From the NCBI GenBank assembly GCA_022701275.1, contig CP031740.1, forward strand, positions 6,585,001 to 6,649,000: a stretch of 64,000 nucleotides of DNA, read 5' to 3'. The notes below the pieces were generated by a model that saw only the letters and a program-made list of their open reading frames with translations, did no database searches and was not told the origin of the DNA. Positions 54,437 to 63,286 of the stretch are shown here, piece by piece. The first letter of the stretch is position 1; the number at the start of each line of letters is the position of its first letter. The position numbers were made by a program, and so were the translations under genes. The stretch comes from Microcoleus vaginatus PCC 9802. GTDB lineage: Bacteria > Cyanobacteriota > Cyanobacteriia > Cyanobacteriales > Microcoleaceae.

Positions 54437-55600
54437 ATGCGTATAATTGTTGAAGGCTGGCGCTTTTTGCCACACTCCTACGCGATCACCAATCAATTTC
54501 AGCTACTAGAAATGCTGAAATATCCCAATTTAGAACTTTTCCACAAAGATATCCCCTATCTAGACGAAAATTGGCAGCCAGCAACCGGTTTGTTAGATGC
54601 AACTGCTGAAGCAGCAATAAATAATATTCCCCACCCTTCCGCGTCTATAAAAGCAGACGCTACCTTACGGATCTCAGTACCTTACAATTTTGCCCCCTCA
54701 AATACAAAACGGACGTGCTTGTTTGCCACAACAGAATGGGGAATTCTGCACAACGAAAACTTTAGAATAACGGGCGCAGCTTCCCTCCGCGAAGGACACA
54801 GCAACTCCGATATAATTATTATTACGCCTTCCCAGTGGTCGAAAACCGGATTTATCCGCAGCGGTGCGACTCCCGATCGCACCATTGTCATACCCTGCGG
54901 CATCGATCCGAATATTTACAAACCTTTAACAAAATCGGAACGCGAAGCTTTGAGGAAACAGCTAGGATGGGAGGGATTTGTATTTTTGAATGTCGGTGCA
55001 GGATCTCCCAATAAAGGCATCGATTTATTGTTAAAAGCTTTCGCAGTTGTAGTTGAAAGTTATCCGGAAGCGAGATTAGTATTGAAAGGAGAAGAATCAA
55101 TATATGAGTCGGATTCTCTGATCGCTCAAAACATAGATGAACTGACATTTGACGAAGCAGAAAAAGTTCTGCCGCGCATGGCTTACATAGGAGAAACACT
55201 GCCTTTTGCAAAAATGGCTCAACTTTATCAAGCCGCCGATGCCTACGTATCTCTTTATTTAGCAGAAGGATTCAATTTGCCCGCCCTAGAAGCAATCGCT
55301 TGTGGCTTGCCCCTCATCTGCACTAAAGGCGGCCCGACAGATGATTTTACAACTCCCGATTTTGCTTGGCACGTCGAAAGTACGTTTCAAGAAGGTACTT
55401 CTAACGGTCAGCCGATATTTCGCCTGATGCCCGATTTAGAACATTCGATCGCCTTAATGAAAAATATTATAGAACAGCCGGAGTGGTGCGATCGCTCTCG
55501 GGAAGCAGGCCCCAAATTTGTAGCGACTGGGTTTACCTGGAAACACGTTACAGACCAACTCCTAGAGGTACTTTTGCCAACAATTCGATCGCCAAATTAA
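54437..55600 (+). CDS. Glycosyltransferase, GT4-type (paralogue of the gene at 20180)
   Basis: This 387-residue protein starts MRIIVEGWRFLPHSYAITNQ, sharing VEGWRF, HSY, NQFQLLEML and the GT-B features with the product encoded at 20180-21382. The C-terminal motifs are FLNVGAGSPNKGIDLLLKAF, ADAYVSLYLAEGFNLPALEA and CGLPLICTKGGPTDDF. It should transfer a sugar from a nucleotide donor; acceptor unknown. It sits between a broken and an intact cobW, so the cobW duplication frames this gene. Soluble, no signal peptide. Confidence 0.88.
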   Translation: MRIIVEGWRFLPHSYAITNQFQLLEMLKYPNLELFHKDIPYLDENWQPATGLLDATAEAAINNIPHPSASIKADATLRISVPYNFAPSNTKRTCLFATTEWGILHNENFRITGAASLREGHSNSDIIIITPSQWSKTGFIRSGATPDRTIVIPCGIDPNIYKPLTKSEREALRKQLGWEGFVFLNVGAGSPNKGIDLLLKAFAVVVESYPEARLVLKGEESIYESDSLIAQNIDELTFDEAEKVLPRMAYIGETLPFAKMAQLYQAADAYVSLYLAEGFNLPALEAIACGLPLICTKGGPTDDFTTPDFAWHVESTFQEGTSNGQPIFRLMPDLEHSIALMKNIIEQPEWCDRSREAGPKFVATGFTWKHVTDQLLEVLLPTIRSPN

Positions 55601-55724
55601 ACAGGGTGCGATCGCATACTTGCAACTTCCGATAATTAGCGCTTGTAACGCCCTGTTCGGAATTAATATAAGATACAATAAGAACCACAAGTTTAAGCTT
55701 CAGACCTTATTTGACATTCAAGCT

Positions 55725-56837
55725 ATGCAATCTACAACTCAGTCGGAGACAGAACAGGCGATGGGCGCTCCCAAACACGGATTGCCTGTTACCATCATTA
55801 CAGGATTTCTCGGCAGTGGGAAAACAACCCTGCTCAACCACATCCTGACCAACCAGCAGGGTTTGAAAACAGCAGTTTTGGTAAATGAATTTGGCGAAAT
55901 CGGCATCGACAACGAACTGATTGTCACCACCGACGACAACATGGTTGAGCTGAACAACGGGTGCATCTGCTGCACAATTAATGAAGATTTGGTTAATGCT
56001 GTTTACAAAGTTCTGGAACGTCAAGAAAATCTCGATTATCTAGTAGTCGAAACAACCGGGCTCGCCGATCCGCTACCAGTAGCAATGACTTTTTTAGGCA
56101 CAGAACTCCGCGACCTGACTCGTCTCGATTCGATAGTGACAGTAGTAGACGCAGCCAACTACAGCTTAGATTTGTTCAACTCTCAAGCAGCTTACAGTCA
56201 AATAGCTTACGGCGATATAATTATCCTCAACAAAACTGATTTGGTTGAAGAAGCAGATTTAGATTTGTTGGAAGTTAAGATTCGGGATGTCAAAGAAGGT
56301 GCTCGAATTCTGCGAACCGTAAAATCGGAAGTTCCCCTACCGCTAGTCCTCAGCGTCGGATTGTTTGAATCTGACAAATATTTCCAATCTGAAAAAACTC
56401 CTAGCAGTCACGACCACGATCATCACGACCATCACGACCATCACGACCATCACGACCATCACGACCATCACGACCATCACGACCACAGCCATCACGACCA
56501 CTCCCACCATTTAGAAAATGACGGATTTACCTCAATTTCTTTCCAGAGCGAGAAGCCCTTTTCTCTGAGGAAATTTCAATATTTCTTAGACAACCAACTG
56601 CCAACAAACGTGTTTCGCGCGAAAGGGATTATGTGGTTTGAAGAAAGCCCCAAACGCCATATTTTTCACTTGAGCGGCAAGCGATTTACGATGGACGATG
56701 ACGAGTGGAAAGGCGAGCGGAAAAACCAGCTTGTTCTCATCGGTCAGGGTTTGGATACCGAGACTTTGCGATCGCAACTCGAAAACTGTCTTTGTATGCC
56801 TTCAACCAATCGCGGCAAAGGTTTTGGGAAAAACTAA
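55725..56837 (+). CDS. CobW/COG0523-family GTP-dependent metallochaperone-like protein
   Basis: This 370-residue GTPase has the P-loop TGFLGSGKTTLLNHIL, the metal-binding CxCC motif in NNGCICCTINED, NKTD in IIILNKTDLVE, and a C-terminal CobW_C domain (FSLRKFQYFLDN onward). A His/Asp stretch of about 40 residues, made of DHH repeats and encoded by a GACCATCAC minisatellite, lies between the domains and should bind Zn, Co or Ni. Members deliver metals or act under zinc limitation. The ATG at 55725 fits the family; an open frame upstream is not conserved. An upstream piece is duplicated at 53772. Confidence 0.9.
   Translation: MQSTTQSETEQAMGAPKHGLPVTIITGFLGSGKTTLLNHILTNQQGLKTAVLVNEFGEIGIDNELIVTTDDNMVELNNGCICCTINEDLVNAVYKVLERQENLDYLVVETTGLADPLPVAMTFLGTELRDLTRLDSIVTVVDAANYSLDLFNSQAAYSQIAYGDIIILNKTDLVEEADLDLLEVKIRDVKEGARILRTVKSEVPLPLVLSVGLFESDKYFQSEKTPSSHDHDHHDHHDHHDHHDHHDHHDHHDHSHHDHSHHLENDGFTSISFQSEKPFSLRKFQYFLDNQLPTNVFRAKGIMWFEESPKRHIFHLSGKRFTMDDDEWKGERKNQLVLIGQGLDTETLRSQLENCLCMPSTNRGKGFGKN
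56408..56500. repeat. GACCATCAC minisatellite in the cobW-family gene
   Basis: About nine near-identical 9-bp units encode the His-rich metal-binding loop. Copy number changes would alter the number of histidines without a frameshift. Confidence 0.8.
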
Positions 56838-56854
56838 CAGTAAAATATTCTTTT

Positions 56855-56972
56855 CTAGTCCCAGGCTAGAGCCTGGGAACCAATGTCTAGAGGCTCTGCC
56901 TCTCTGGTAGTCAGGAAGAGAGGAGGCAGAGCCAAAGCATCTGCGTTACCAGGCTCTAGCCTGGTAACGAGT
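56855..56972. repeat. Cluster of palindromes of the CCAGGCTCTAGCCTGG type
   Basis: Three overlapping palindromes occur between cobW and dtd: CCCAGGCTAGAGCCTGGGA, AGAGGCTCTGCCTCT and CCAGGCTCTAGCCTGG. They resemble known dispersed cyanobacterial intergenic repeats. They may also end cobW transcription. Confidence 0.65.
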
Positions 56973-57001
56973 AATTTCCTATTACCAATTACCGATTTCC
57001 A

Positions 57002-57457
57002 ATGCGAGTCATCATCCAGCGAGTAAAATCTTCTCAAGTCGAAATTAAAGGTCAAATTGTCGGCAAAATTGGCTGCGGACTTAACTTGCTTGTAGGTATT
57101 GCAGACACCGACACCGAAGCAGAACTCGATTGGATGGCTCGCAAATGCCTGGAATTGCGTGTGTTTCCCGACTCGGCCGGGGATACCGGGCGCTGGGACA
57201 AGTCGGTACAAGACATCGGTGGCGAGTTGCTGGTTGTGAGTCAGTTTACGCTCTACGGCGACTGTCGCAAAGGTCGGCGACCTTCATTTGACCGAGCGGC
57301 GGCTCCCGAACGAGCTGAAATTTTTTATGATAAATTTGTCGAAAAGTTGCGCCAGAGCGGCTTAAAAGTTGAAACAGGCTTGTTTGGAGCGATGATGCAA
57401 GTCTCGATCGAGAATGACGGGCCGGTGACTTTGGTATTAGAGAAAGAATCAGGCTGA
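57002..57457 (+). CDS. dtd: D-aminoacyl-tRNA deacylase
   Basis: Dtd removes D-amino acids (and glycine from tRNA-Ala) from mischarged tRNA. The 151-residue protein has the two chiral-proofreading motifs SQFTL (in [19 protein letters not shown]) and the NxGPVT motif ([11 protein letters not shown]). It also has the N-terminal [20 protein letters not shown] signature. Length is typical and the start is unambiguous. Confidence 0.95.
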   Translation: MRVIIQRVKSSQVEIKGQIVGKIGCGLNLLVGIADTDTEAELDWMARKCLELRVFPDSAGDTGRWDKSVQDIGGELLVVSQFTLYGDCRKGRRPSFDRAAAPERAEIFYDKFVEKLRQSGLKVETGLFGAMMQVSIENDGPVTLVLEKESG

Positions 57458-57977
57458 ATTGTTTGCAAACAAAGCTCTCTGTGCTTCTTTCTTATTCCTT
57501 CTTCCTTCTTGAATAAGATCAAATTTTCAGATTAACCGGGTTTCCTAAATGCTGTGCCGTAGCTTCAGAATACATTGCAGTTAGCTACACTCTGCCGAGT
57601 CTCGATTCCACAATCTCTAACGCCCAAAACCGCCTCAACTAGCCAGTTATTAGATTGTCCACTCAGCAGTCTGGCAGCACCCTCAATTTTCCTCCCGATC
57701 GCCCCACCAAAATAACAGCTCAGAATGCTTGTACAGTAAGGCTTTAACGGCAATAAAACCAATCTCCCACAGCCAGCGCTTAGAATCAGATTCAGCAGCC
57801 AAAAACTGTTGCATGAGAGAGTGGAACACTCGCATCACTACGGTTATCTCTACTTCCGTAACATTCAATGTATAGAGAGTTGAATCAGCACAGCAAGCGA
57901 AACCGCCAGCTACTGCCGCCTCACTCTCTAACAAATGTCCTCGCACACCCGCTGTGTCCTACCACCCGATAAACGCC
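57458..57977. other. Intergenic region upstream of hetZ
   Basis: 520 bp. Two minus-strand open frames overlap here (57565-57762 and 57683-57946) with no motif I recognise, and I do not call them. No clear NtcA box (GTA-N8-TAC) was seen. Confidence 0.4.
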
Positions 57978-59213
57978 ATGACTGTCAAAGCTGCCACCAC
58001 CGTCAACTGCAACACCGCTTCTGACCTCAACTGCATTCCGGCTACCTCCAGCGAACAAACCGCCGAAATCAATACTGTTCCCAGCATCGATATCCTCGCT
58101 TTGGCTAACTTCGCCCTCAAAGAATTGCAAGCCGAAATGAAAACTGCCAGCCGCAGCGCTCAAGCAGTGGCGATGCGGATTGCTAAGGAAGTCGAACGGA
58201 TTTGCCAAAAAAGCGATCGCATCCAAATTTCCGGCGAAGTTGAAGCTTGGCAAATCACCTTGGCCGAGCACCGGTTGCAAAAAACCCTGCAATACTACCG
58301 CCTCGGTTCCAAACAAGGCCGCGTCGAACTGCACTCCCACCTCGCGGCTATGATTTACCGCCATGTTGCTTCTTTCCGCTCGAACTTGAACTTCCAAGCT
58401 CGCTACAACATGATTGAAGACTTTTTGCAAGGCTTTTACATCGAATCTCTGCGAGCTTTCCGCCGCGAACACCAACTCGATGCCACCTACCAGCCCCGCA
58501 CGCAGCTAGAATTAGCTGAGTACATGGCTTTCACTGAACACTACGCCAAGCGCCAAATTGGTTTGCCCGGCCGCAACCGCCAACGCCTGATCGTGTTGCG
58601 CGCTCAAGGATTTGCCAAGGGCCAGCCTCCCGAAACAGCGATCGACATTGAAATGGCTGTAGAATCCGGCAAGGGAGAAGAGGCGGAAATGTACAGCCGC
58701 TCTCCGGCGCTGCAACAAGTGCGTGAGCAAATGGTATCGGAAACTGTCGATCCGGCTGACGCTGTGCTGCGCGATCGAGTAGTCTCGGAATTGATCGCCT
58801 ATCTGGAATCGCAAAATCAGCCAGAATGCGTGAATTACTTAACTTTAAAATTGCAAGACCTTTCGGCTTCGGAAATTGACCGCGCGCTCGGTTTGTCTTC
58901 CCGCCAGCGCGACTACTTGCAACAACGTTTCAAGTACCACGTCGAAAAATTTGCCCGCACTCAAAATTGGAAACTCGTCCACGAATGGCTGGGTGCTGAT
59001 GTGGATCAAAAGCTGGGAATGACTTCTGACAAATGGGAAGCATTTCGCGCTCAACTGTCGCCGGAACAGCAGCAACTGTTAGACATGAAGCGGAATCAAG
59101 AAAGCGACAAGGCGATCGCCACCGCGCTCAAATGCACCCCCAAACAAGTCCAAAAACGCTGGGCGCAACTGTTGGAGCTGGCTAGCCAGACTCGCAACAG
59201 CAGCCAAGCTTAA
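57978..59213 (+). CDS. hetZ: HetZ-like heterocyst differentiation regulator
   Basis: HetZ is a DNA-binding transcriptional regulator needed for early heterocyst development in Anabaena. The ~411-residue protein follows HetZ through its length. It has RIAKEVERICQKSDRIQISG, VEAWQITLAEHRLQKTLQYY, ARYNMIEDFLQGFYIESLRA, RTQLELAEYMAFTEHYAKRQ and LGLSSRQRDYLQQRFKYHVE, where HTH motifs are expected. HetZ homologues also occur in non-heterocystous filamentous species, and that may be the case here. Its role there is unclear. The ATG at 57978 is used; a GTG eight codons upstream is in frame. Confidence 0.88.
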   Translation: MTVKAATTVNCNTASDLNCIPATSSEQTAEINTVPSIDILALANFALKELQAEMKTASRSAQAVAMRIAKEVERICQKSDRIQISGEVEAWQITLAEHRLQKTLQYYRLGSKQGRVELHSHLAAMIYRHVASFRSNLNFQARYNMIEDFLQGFYIESLRAFRREHQLDATYQPRTQLELAEYMAFTEHYAKRQIGLPGRNRQRLIVLRAQGFAKGQPPETAIDIEMAVESGKGEEAEMYSRSPALQQVREQMVSETVDPADAVLRDRVVSELIAYLESQNQPECVNYLTLKLQDLSASEIDRALGLSSRQRDYLQQRFKYHVEKFARTQNWKLVHEWLGADVDQKLGMTSDKWEAFRAQLSPEQQQLLDMKRNQESDKAIATALKCTPKQVQKRWAQLLELASQTRNSSQA

Positions 59214-59583
59214 TTGGTACTCAAATATGAATGCAACTGTTTTCTTGAGACTGGAAAATGCGATCGGGTGCGGCACCTGCACAGGAATGCCCGCCCCGGC
59301 CTCCGCTCTCAAATCAACAAGCGCTGCTACTAAATTATCGCCGCTTTTTGGCCTATTCAATTTATTAAAACAACATTACTTTTTTTAATATCTTTCGTTC
59401 CCTGGTTAGGCCGGGGAATTTGTTTTTATTAGTCATTAGTCATTAGTCATTAGTCATTAGTCATTAGTCATTAGTCATCATTTATGGTAAATTGCTTGCG
59501 GAAGAGGCGGCATTGCATATATTCCTAATGATATTTAAACATAGGGAGTAGCATAATAAAGGCAAAGTTGTTCAAAGTTCAAA
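59214..59583. other. Intergenic region with TTAGTCA heptamers
   Basis: 370 bp downstream of hetZ. It contains seven tandem TTAGTCA units at about 59430-59480 and no gene. Confidence 0.6.
59430..59480. repeat. Tandem heptamer repeat (TTAGTCA)n
   Basis: Seven consecutive TTAGTCA units. This is a short tandemly repeated repetitive (STRR) sequence, a class typical of filamentous cyanobacteria. Similar heptamers (TGTTGAC) occur at 17500. Confidence 0.9.
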
Positions 59584-59957
59584 AATGCAATGCCCCAAAT
59601 GCAAGGGTAAAGATTTACTTACAAATGGACATCAAGACGGAAAACAGTGCGATCGATTTAAGCAATGCAAGTGCCAGTTTGTCGAAACCTATAGTGAGCC
59701 TGGAGATTCCGAGGATGCCAAACAAATTTGCTTAACCAATCTACTGTAATGGCATGGCGCGCGAGACCAATTGAGCGTTGTACTGGTATCACCCACAATA
59801 GTGTCATCAACTGCAGCAAAGAAACAGGGGGACGATTATCTGAAACTGAGGCAGTTGAAACGATACCCGAAGTAAGCGAAATCGACGAAATCCAGATATT
59901 TGTTGACTTAACAAAAAAACAAGCTCCTTTTATGGACAGCAGTAAATCACTTTGCTG
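59584..59957 (+). pseudogene. IS1-like transposase remnant
   Basis: The first frame encodes a zinc-ribbon, MQCPKCKGKDLLTNGHQDGK with QCKCQFVETY, as in InsA-type IS1 proteins. It ends at a TAA. A second frame continues with RPIERCTGITHNSVINCSKE (HTH) and the IPEVSEIDEIQIFVDLTKK linker, then stops before the DDE core. The element is truncated and frameshifted. Confidence 0.72.
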
Positions 59958-60617
59958 AGGGCATTCTTGCTTGGAGGTTAGGGGATAGGAGCAGTGACAC
60001 TTTTGTGGCTTTGTAGATGATGATTAAAAATTGGTATTGCTATTCCTGAGTGACTGATGGCTATTGTGTTTACCCAAAATATATCCCTTCTGAAAACCAT
60101 ATTTTTGCAATGCTTATATGACAAGAGTCGAACGGCATAACACCGGAGTCCAGACCTTATTTGGCGCGGGTTACATCGCAAGAAATTATGTTACTCTAAG
60201 TCTAAAGAGATGTTGCAGTTTTCTATTCGTTTATTGCTTTTTTGTCTCAGAAAAACCCCCGTTTTTTCCTGCTTTTTCTTGAAGATTATGAATATATGCA
60301 ATGCCCACATAACTCTATCTTTAAAGTAATAAATTATGTCTATAAAAGGTTTTACCTCCGTTAATTTACGGTATTAAAGTATAAGTTATAGTTTTATTTT
60401 TTGATAAAAACAGTTAAAAACCGATTGTGAAACTTGAGGGTGCGGAAGGTAGAGCAAAAATGACACTTCCTCTATCCAAAGACATAAAAAAATTAAAATA
60501 AATATACTCATCGTACTATTCTGTTTCATTTAATCCTTCATAAGAAGGAAGCATCAAATTGGAGTTCTATCTAAAATGGGGGCATAAGTTGATGTAGATA
60601 GAAAGGGAAGGACTCCT
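59958..60617. other. Long AT-rich region upstream of the YsnF gene
   Basis: 660 bp with no gene or RNA that I can support. It probably contains the promoter of the YsnF-type gene; no regulator site was recognised. Confidence 0.4.
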
Positions 60618-61511
60618 ATGTTACTTTACAAAATTGAAGATTTTAATCCCAACTACCGCGAAGCTGCTTTTAATGGCGAAGATATCAAAGGTCTGGATAT
60701 CTATGCTGGAAATACAGATGAGAAAATTGGCTCCATCGATACGGCGCTAGTTGATGAGACAGGACGTTTCCGATATTTTGTTGTTGACACGGGTTTCTGG
60801 ATCTTTGGCAAGAAGGTATTAGTTCCAGTTGCTCTTTGTCGAGTGGAGGTTGATGCAGAGCGCATCTACGCGACGGGTTTGAGCAGTAAAGACCAAGCAG
60901 AAAAACTACCCAAGTATGAGGATGGGATGGTGGTTGATTACGATTATGAAGAACAAGTGCGGGGTGTTTATCGTACTCTAACTGTAGAAGGGTCTGCACC
61001 TGTAGAAGCATCATTGCCTGTAGAGGCATCTGCACCAGTTTCTATGCCGCCTTCTGTCTCTAACCAAGCTAGGGCTGCTGCTCATGACCGCAACACCTAC
61101 ACTTACGAACAAGAGCCTCAATTGTATCAGATGAACGAGCGCGAGCATCACAAATTCCGACTCTACGAAGAACGACTGGTTGCAGATAAAAGCCGTCACA
61201 AAGTTGGCGAGGTAGCAATTGGCAAGCGAGTAGAAACCGAAACGGCACGAGTTTCAATTCCCACAGAAAAAGAACGAGTTGTAATTGAGAGTGTAACTCC
61301 AGGGAAGGCAGGTGCGCCAGTAACTCGGGATACTCCATTCCAGCAGGAAAACGTGATGCGTATGGAAGTTTACGAAGAGACTGCTGAGCTCAAAAAAGAA
61401 GCTTTTGTGCGCGAAGAAGTTAACATCAGGAAAGAAGTTGAAACGGAGATTGTTGAGGCAACGGAAACACTGCGTCGTGAAGAGTTAGACGTGAAGACGG
61501 AAGGGCGTTAG
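60618..61511 (+). CDS. PRC-barrel and YsnF/AvaK-domain (DUF2382) protein
   Basis: This 297-residue protein has an N-terminal PRC-barrel (~20-85: GLDIYAGNTDEKIGSIDTAL; RYFVVDTGFW) and a Pro/Ala linker with VEASAPV repeats (~125-145). The C-terminal DUF2382 region (~165-297) reads FRLYEERLVADKSRHKVGEV, EVYEETAELKKEAFVREEVN and RKEVETEIVEATETLRREEL. Proteins of this type, such as AvaK, are induced by desiccation and salt stress. No enzyme motif is present. A good ribosome-binding site (GGAAGGA) precedes the ATG. Confidence 0.88.
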   Translation: MLLYKIEDFNPNYREAAFNGEDIKGLDIYAGNTDEKIGSIDTALVDETGRFRYFVVDTGFWIFGKKVLVPVALCRVEVDAERIYATGLSSKDQAEKLPKYEDGMVVDYDYEEQVRGVYRTLTVEGSAPVEASLPVEASAPVSMPPSVSNQARAAAHDRNTYTYEQEPQLYQMNEREHHKFRLYEERLVADKSRHKVGEVAIGKRVETETARVSIPTEKERVVIESVTPGKAGAPVTRDTPFQQENVMRMEVYEETAELKKEAFVREEVNIRKEVETEIVEATETLRREELDVKTEGR

Positions 61512-61627
61512 AGTGCGAATAAATTGAACCAGGGTTTGTAGTTGCGCTCTCTTCGACCACATGTGGGTTGAAGCGCAAATACGAACCTTAAAAATTACTA
61601 AACTTACCAAAAAAGAGGAGCTTTATA

Positions 61628-61904
61628 ATGTCTAATTGCTGGCGTTTGCCGTTAATTAAGTACAGCCTTTTTAGCCTTGTTGTTTAGCATCTATGCGACC
61701 AGTTGTTTAGTAAAATCTGAGCCAGTTGCAGCTCAACAAGCTGAGCAGACATTTCATATCGTTCTTGCCTTCAAAGATGCTGGCATCGGCTTGCGCGATC
61801 GTGATGTGCGAATGCTGATGCCGCGCCATCCCGATAAGTGGCGAACCGCATTGGGTTTGGGAGATAGCGATCGCACTCAGGATTCTGACAATGCTAGTCG
61901 GTAA
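61628..61904 (+). pseudogene. Frameshifted small secreted or lipoprotein-like gene
   Basis: A strong ribosome-binding site (AAGAGGAGC) precedes ATG 61628, giving MSNCWRLPLIKYSLFSLVV and then TAG. One base away the frame continues as LFSIYATSCLVKSEPVAAQQ, with a lipobox-like ATSC, and ends LGLGDSDRTQDSDNASR. Restoring one frame would give an ~90-residue lipoprotein. It may be a dead gene or a sequencing error. It lies next to the YsnF gene. Confidence 0.5.
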
Positions 61905-62084
61905 GTCATATCGATTCCAGTTGCACAGTCGGTGATAGTTGACTGTTGACTATGAGTCAAAAAACTGAAAATAGCGCGCTATATTTGTTGGCAGCTTGAT
62001 TCGACTTTACGCCCGACGATGAAGCGCGGATTTGATATCATTCCGGCAGCGCCGGAATGATATCAGTAGCATCATAATTACGAC
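61905..62084. repeat. Dispersed repeat TCATATCGATTCC and a 15-bp perfect hairpin
   Basis: GTCATATCGATTCCAGTTGC begins one base after the stop codon of the small gene and matches 11744 and 17468. TGATATCATTCCGGC, loop AGC, GCCGGAATGATATCA (62033-62065) is a perfect 15-bp stem that shares the ATTCCGG core and could terminate either neighbouring gene. Confidence 0.65.
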
Positions 62085-63053
62085 TCAACTTTTTGTCAGC
62101 CCTGGCACTACTTTTTCGCCAAACACCTCAATAAACTGCTCTTGCTCTCGGTTAACGTTGTGCAAAATTAGTTCATCAAACCCCAATTCAATATCTTTTT
62201 GCAACCACTCAAGATGCTGCTCTTGGTCTGCCGAGATGCGGACGTGTTGATATAACTCTTCTGGTTGTACAAACTCCCCGGCGGCATCAAATTGATCGGG
62301 TGTTATCAGTTCTGTCAGCATTTTGGTTTTGAAGATGTTATTACGCCATTGATGATGAGCACCTTGTAGTGCTTTCTCTGCATTACTGTCATAGGAAAGC
62401 TGCACTTTCAAAATCATTGGTTTCCCTTCTCCCCCACCGCGACGAAACGCATCGACGACTTTTTTTAACTTTTCAGGTGGGCGAGAAGTAGTAATTAATC
62501 CATCAGCCCAACTGCCCAACCATTCTGCGGTTTCTGGGGTAACTGCCGCGCCGATAATTAATGGGAGAATTTCCGGGCGGGTATAGAGTTTTGCATCTTC
62601 TACGCACACTAAACCGCGATGGGTGACGGTTTCTCCTGCCCAAAGGGCGCGGATAATATCGACACATTCTTTGAGGCGCGCGTTGCGATCGCTCTTAGTA
62701 GGCCACTTCTCCCCAGTAATATGTTCGTTCAACGCTTGACCGCTGCCAACCGTGAGCCAAAAACGATTTGGAAACATTTCTGCTAAAGTTGCCGCAGCTT
62801 GGGCAATAATAGCCGGATGATACCGCTGTCCGGGAGCGCAAACAACCCGATAGGAAAGCCTCGGCGTTGCTTGCATTGCTGCACCCAACCAAGACCAAGC
62901 AAAACCACTTTGTCCTTGCGCTTCACTCCAAGGATGAAAGTGATCGGAAGAAAGGGCATTGGTAAAGCCAGCTTGTTCTGCCATTTGGACATATTTCAGC
63001 AGTTCGCTGGGCTTAAACTGTTCGTGGGAAGCGTGATAACCAATTTGTGCCAT
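62085..63053 (-). CDS. Luciferase-like (LLM class) flavin/F420-type oxidoreductase
   Basis: This 322-residue TIM-barrel protein has the LLM-family segments MAQIGYHASHEQFKPSELLK, SSDHFHPWSEAQGQSGFAWS and PNRFWLTVGSGQALNEHITG, then ETAEWLGSWADGLITTSRPP. This group is common in cyanobacteria and annotated as flavin-dependent oxidoreductase; the cofactor (FMN or F420) and substrate are not shown. The start ATG at 63053 is clear. Confidence 0.88.
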   Translation of the reverse strand: MAQIGYHASHEQFKPSELLKYVQMAEQAGFTNALSSDHFHPWSEAQGQSGFAWSWLGAAMQATPRLSYRVVCAPGQRYHPAIIAQAAATLAEMFPNRFWLTVGSGQALNEHITGEKWPTKSDRNARLKECVDIIRALWAGETVTHRGLVCVEDAKLYTRPEILPLIIGAAVTPETAEWLGSWADGLITTSRPPEKLKKVVDAFRRGGGEGKPMILKVQLSYDSNAEKALQGAHHQWRNNIFKTKMLTELITPDQFDAAGEFVQPEELYQHVRISADQEQHLEWLQKDIELGFDELILHNVNREQEQFIEVFGEKVVPGLTKS

Positions 63054-63068
63054 AAGTTTTTAGGAAGG

Positions 63069-63148
63069 AGTTTTGAGTTTTGAATTTTAAGTTTTGAGTT
63101 TTGAATTTTAAGTTTTGAGTTTTGAGTTTTGAATTTTGAGTTTTGAGT
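63069..63148. repeat. Tandem GTTTTGAGTTTTGAATTTTA repeats
   Basis: About ten degenerate GTTTTGA/ATTTTGA/ATTTTAA heptamers form an A/T-rich low-complexity tract between the LLM and DUF1206 genes. Confidence 0.85.
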
Positions 63149-63286
63149 TAAAATATCCAGACTTAAAAGCAGGTGATTTAATCAGGACGGCTAGTAAAAG
63201 TTATGAATTTTGAGTTAGAGCCGTTTTTAATTCACCAAAAATAATCTTGCACTTAAAATTCATAACTTTCTGTATAACGGGCAAGC

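Noticed and set aside
56408..56500. CRISPR-like periodic repeat
   Set aside because: The 9-bp period is in frame and encodes the His-rich loop of the CobW-family protein.
57565..57946. Two overlapping minus-strand frames upstream of hetZ
   Set aside because: No recognisable motif, and the frames interrupt each other; could be a decayed gene but cannot be supported.
59430..59480. CRISPR array
   Set aside because: The units are seven bases long without spacers, so this is a tandem heptamer repeat rather than a CRISPR.
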